From contig JAJFZO010000566.1 of NCBI GenBank assembly GCA_021397835.1, positions 9,172,001 through 9,236,000 on the forward strand: a stretch of DNA of 64,000 nucleotides, written 5' to 3'. Position numbers and translations under genes: made by a program. Below the pieces are notes generated by a model. It was not told the DNA's origin and did no database searches. It was given only the letters and a program-made list of their open reading frames with translations. Origin of the DNA: Moringa oleifera (Eukaryota; Streptophyta; Magnoliopsida; Brassicales; Moringaceae). Positions 62,760-64,000 of this stretch are shown in pieces; the stretch's first letter is position 1, and each line of letters begins with the position of its first letter.

Positions 62760-63660
62760 TATTGCCTTCGAAAGGTAGCAATAGCTACTAGCTTGCTGCC
62801 TTTAAAGGCAGCCATGCATGGCCACTACATAAGCAAGTTGGTCGCCTTTAGAAGTGCCTATGCATGGCCATCGAGGTAGCAAGCTGGCTGCGAGCTTGCT
62901 GCCTTCGAAGACAGCCATGCGTGGGTGCTGTAAGAGAAAGCTGGCCACCTTGAAGGCAACCATGCGTGGCCTCTGTAGAAGCAAGCTGGCCACCTTGAAG
63001 CCAACCATGCATGGCCTCTACAAAAGTAAGCTAGCTACCTTCATGCATGGCCACCGCAAAAGTAAGTTAACCACCTTAAAGGTAGCCATGCATGAACTTG
63101 CTGCCTTCGAAGTAGCTATGCATGGGCGGTGTAGAAGCAAGCTAGCTAACTTGAAGGTAACCATGCATGGCCTTCGTAAAAGCAACTGGCTGCCTTGAAG
63201 GCAGCCATGCATGGCCTCCGCAGAAGTAAGTTCGCTGCCTTCATGCATGGCCTCCGCAGAAGTAAGTTGGCCACCTTAAAGGCAGTCGTCATGGATGAAC
63301 TTGCTACCTTCGAAGGCAGCCAAGCATGGCCTCTGTAGAAGCAAACTGGCTGCCAGTTTGCTGCCTTCAAAAGTAGCCATGCATGGCCATCGCAGAAGCA
63401 AGCTAATGTCCAGCTTACCACCTTTGAAGCCAACCATGCATTGTGGTTAGAGAAGCAAGTTGATGGCACAAACAAGCTTATCGCTAGGTTGTCGCATTCA
63501 AAGGCAGCCATGCATGGCAACCAGCTTGCTGTCAGCTTATCGCCTTTGAAGGGAGCCATGCATGGTTGCCATAGAAGTAAGTTGGTAGCCAGCTTATTGC
63601 TTCTAAGGTAGTCATGCATGGCCGCGAGCTTGTTGCCTTCGAAGGTAACCATGCATAGGC
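62760..63660. repeat. Minisatellite, basic period about 45 bases, built on CATGCATGG
   Basis: ATGCATG or ATGCGTG recurs at 62814, 62860, 62917, 62962, 63007, 63043 and 63088 (intervals 46, 57, 45, 45, 36, 45) and onward to about 63655. Each unit also carries AAGCAAGCTGGCC and GCCTTCGAAGGCAGC. Frames on both strands across it (to 168 codons) are repeat translation and not genes. Confidence 0.85.
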
Positions 63661-64000
63661 ACTGCTGTGGTAGCCATGGCCTTCGAAGTTAACTATGATG
63701 GTCGAGAAATAGGCAGCCATGGTCACCCACAAAGGCAGCCATGGCCTTCATAGGTGGCAGCCATGACCACTAAGGCAGCCAAGGCCTTCCAAGGTGGCTG
63801 CCATGCCACGAAAGAGGTAGCCATGGCCACAAGTAAAGGCCACCATGGCCTTTAAAAGTGATAGCCATGGCTGTAAAGATAGCAATGGTCACCCACGAAG
63901 GCAGTCATGGTAGCCCATGAAGGAAGCCATAGCCTTCGAAGGTGGTAGCCATGATTATCAAGGAGGTAACCATGATGGTGAAGGCAACCATGACTGCCTC
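63660..64000. repeat. Degenerate short repeats based on GGCAGCCATGG and GGCCTTCGAAGG
   Basis: A shorter, less regular relative of the preceding minisatellite, with GCAGCCATGG-type motifs at intervals of about 18-40 bases continuing past the window end. Confidence 0.75.

Larger units (their letters stand above)
62388..64000 (+). mobile_element. Second CACTA-like element, left part, runs off the window
   Basis: Starts with CACTACAAAAAAAATT at 62388, followed by subterminal motifs of the TAGTGACA and CAATCACTAAATGGTGAC kind (62410-62545), which suit a CACTA terminus of a different family from the one at 56193. From about 62640 the interior is GC-richer and made of short repeats. The other end is outside the window, so the target duplication and full size are unknown. 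Confidence 0.65.

Noticed and set aside
62802..63732. Frames up to 168 codons in the minisatellite
   Set aside because: Low-complexity repeated peptides produced by the 45-base unit; no protein-like variation.

Overview
This window is nuclear DNA from a flowering plant. It is AT-rich, has no intact host gene that I can recognise, and is built almost entirely from two things: decayed copies of mitochondrial DNA (a nuclear mitochondrial insertion, NUMT) and nested transposable elements. The NUMT call rests on the mitochondrial cytochrome c maturation gene ccmFN, which is recognisable three times. It can be followed from its first residues (MSIYE) to its last (IML-stop-KN), including the tryptophan-rich WWAHHELGRGGWWF block. 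All three copies are full of stops and deletions. Several of the stops replace tryptophan TGG by TAG or TGA, the pattern expected from cytosine deamination of silent methylated DNA.

Layout. 1-559: nothing recognised. 560-1597: broken Mutator-like (MULE) transposase N-terminus. 1628-1930: AT-rich duplication. 1964-3425: truncated CACTA end. 3426-20492: NUMT copy 1 (plus). 20493-32213: NUMT copy 2 (minus), forming a giant imperfect palindrome with copy 1 around a spacer at about 20404-20492. 32214-33655: the mirror copy of the CACTA end. 33656-37846: no recognised gene, possibly more mitochondrial DNA. 37847-51381: NUMT copy 3 (minus), without the CACTA end. 52091-53704: an 820-base tandem duplication. 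54041-56192 and 59654 to about 60560: a degraded Ty1/copia retrotransposon. It is split by a complete 3461-base CACTA element (56193-59653, flanked by TAG target duplications) that has captured pieces of the 26S proteasome ATPase gene RPT2. 62388-64000: the start of another CACTA-like element filled with a roughly 45-base minisatellite; it runs off the window.

History read from the sequence. Mitochondrial DNA of at least 17 kb entered the nucleus and came to exist in three copies. A CACTA element landed at one edge of one copy. That copy plus the CACTA end was then duplicated in inverted orientation; copy 3 still has the uninterrupted sequence at that site. Each copy then lost different segments. 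Nothing here appears to encode a working protein. The interest lies in the structure: a three-copy NUMT with a roughly 30 kb palindrome, and a Pack-CACTA carrying a rearranged proteasome gene fragment.
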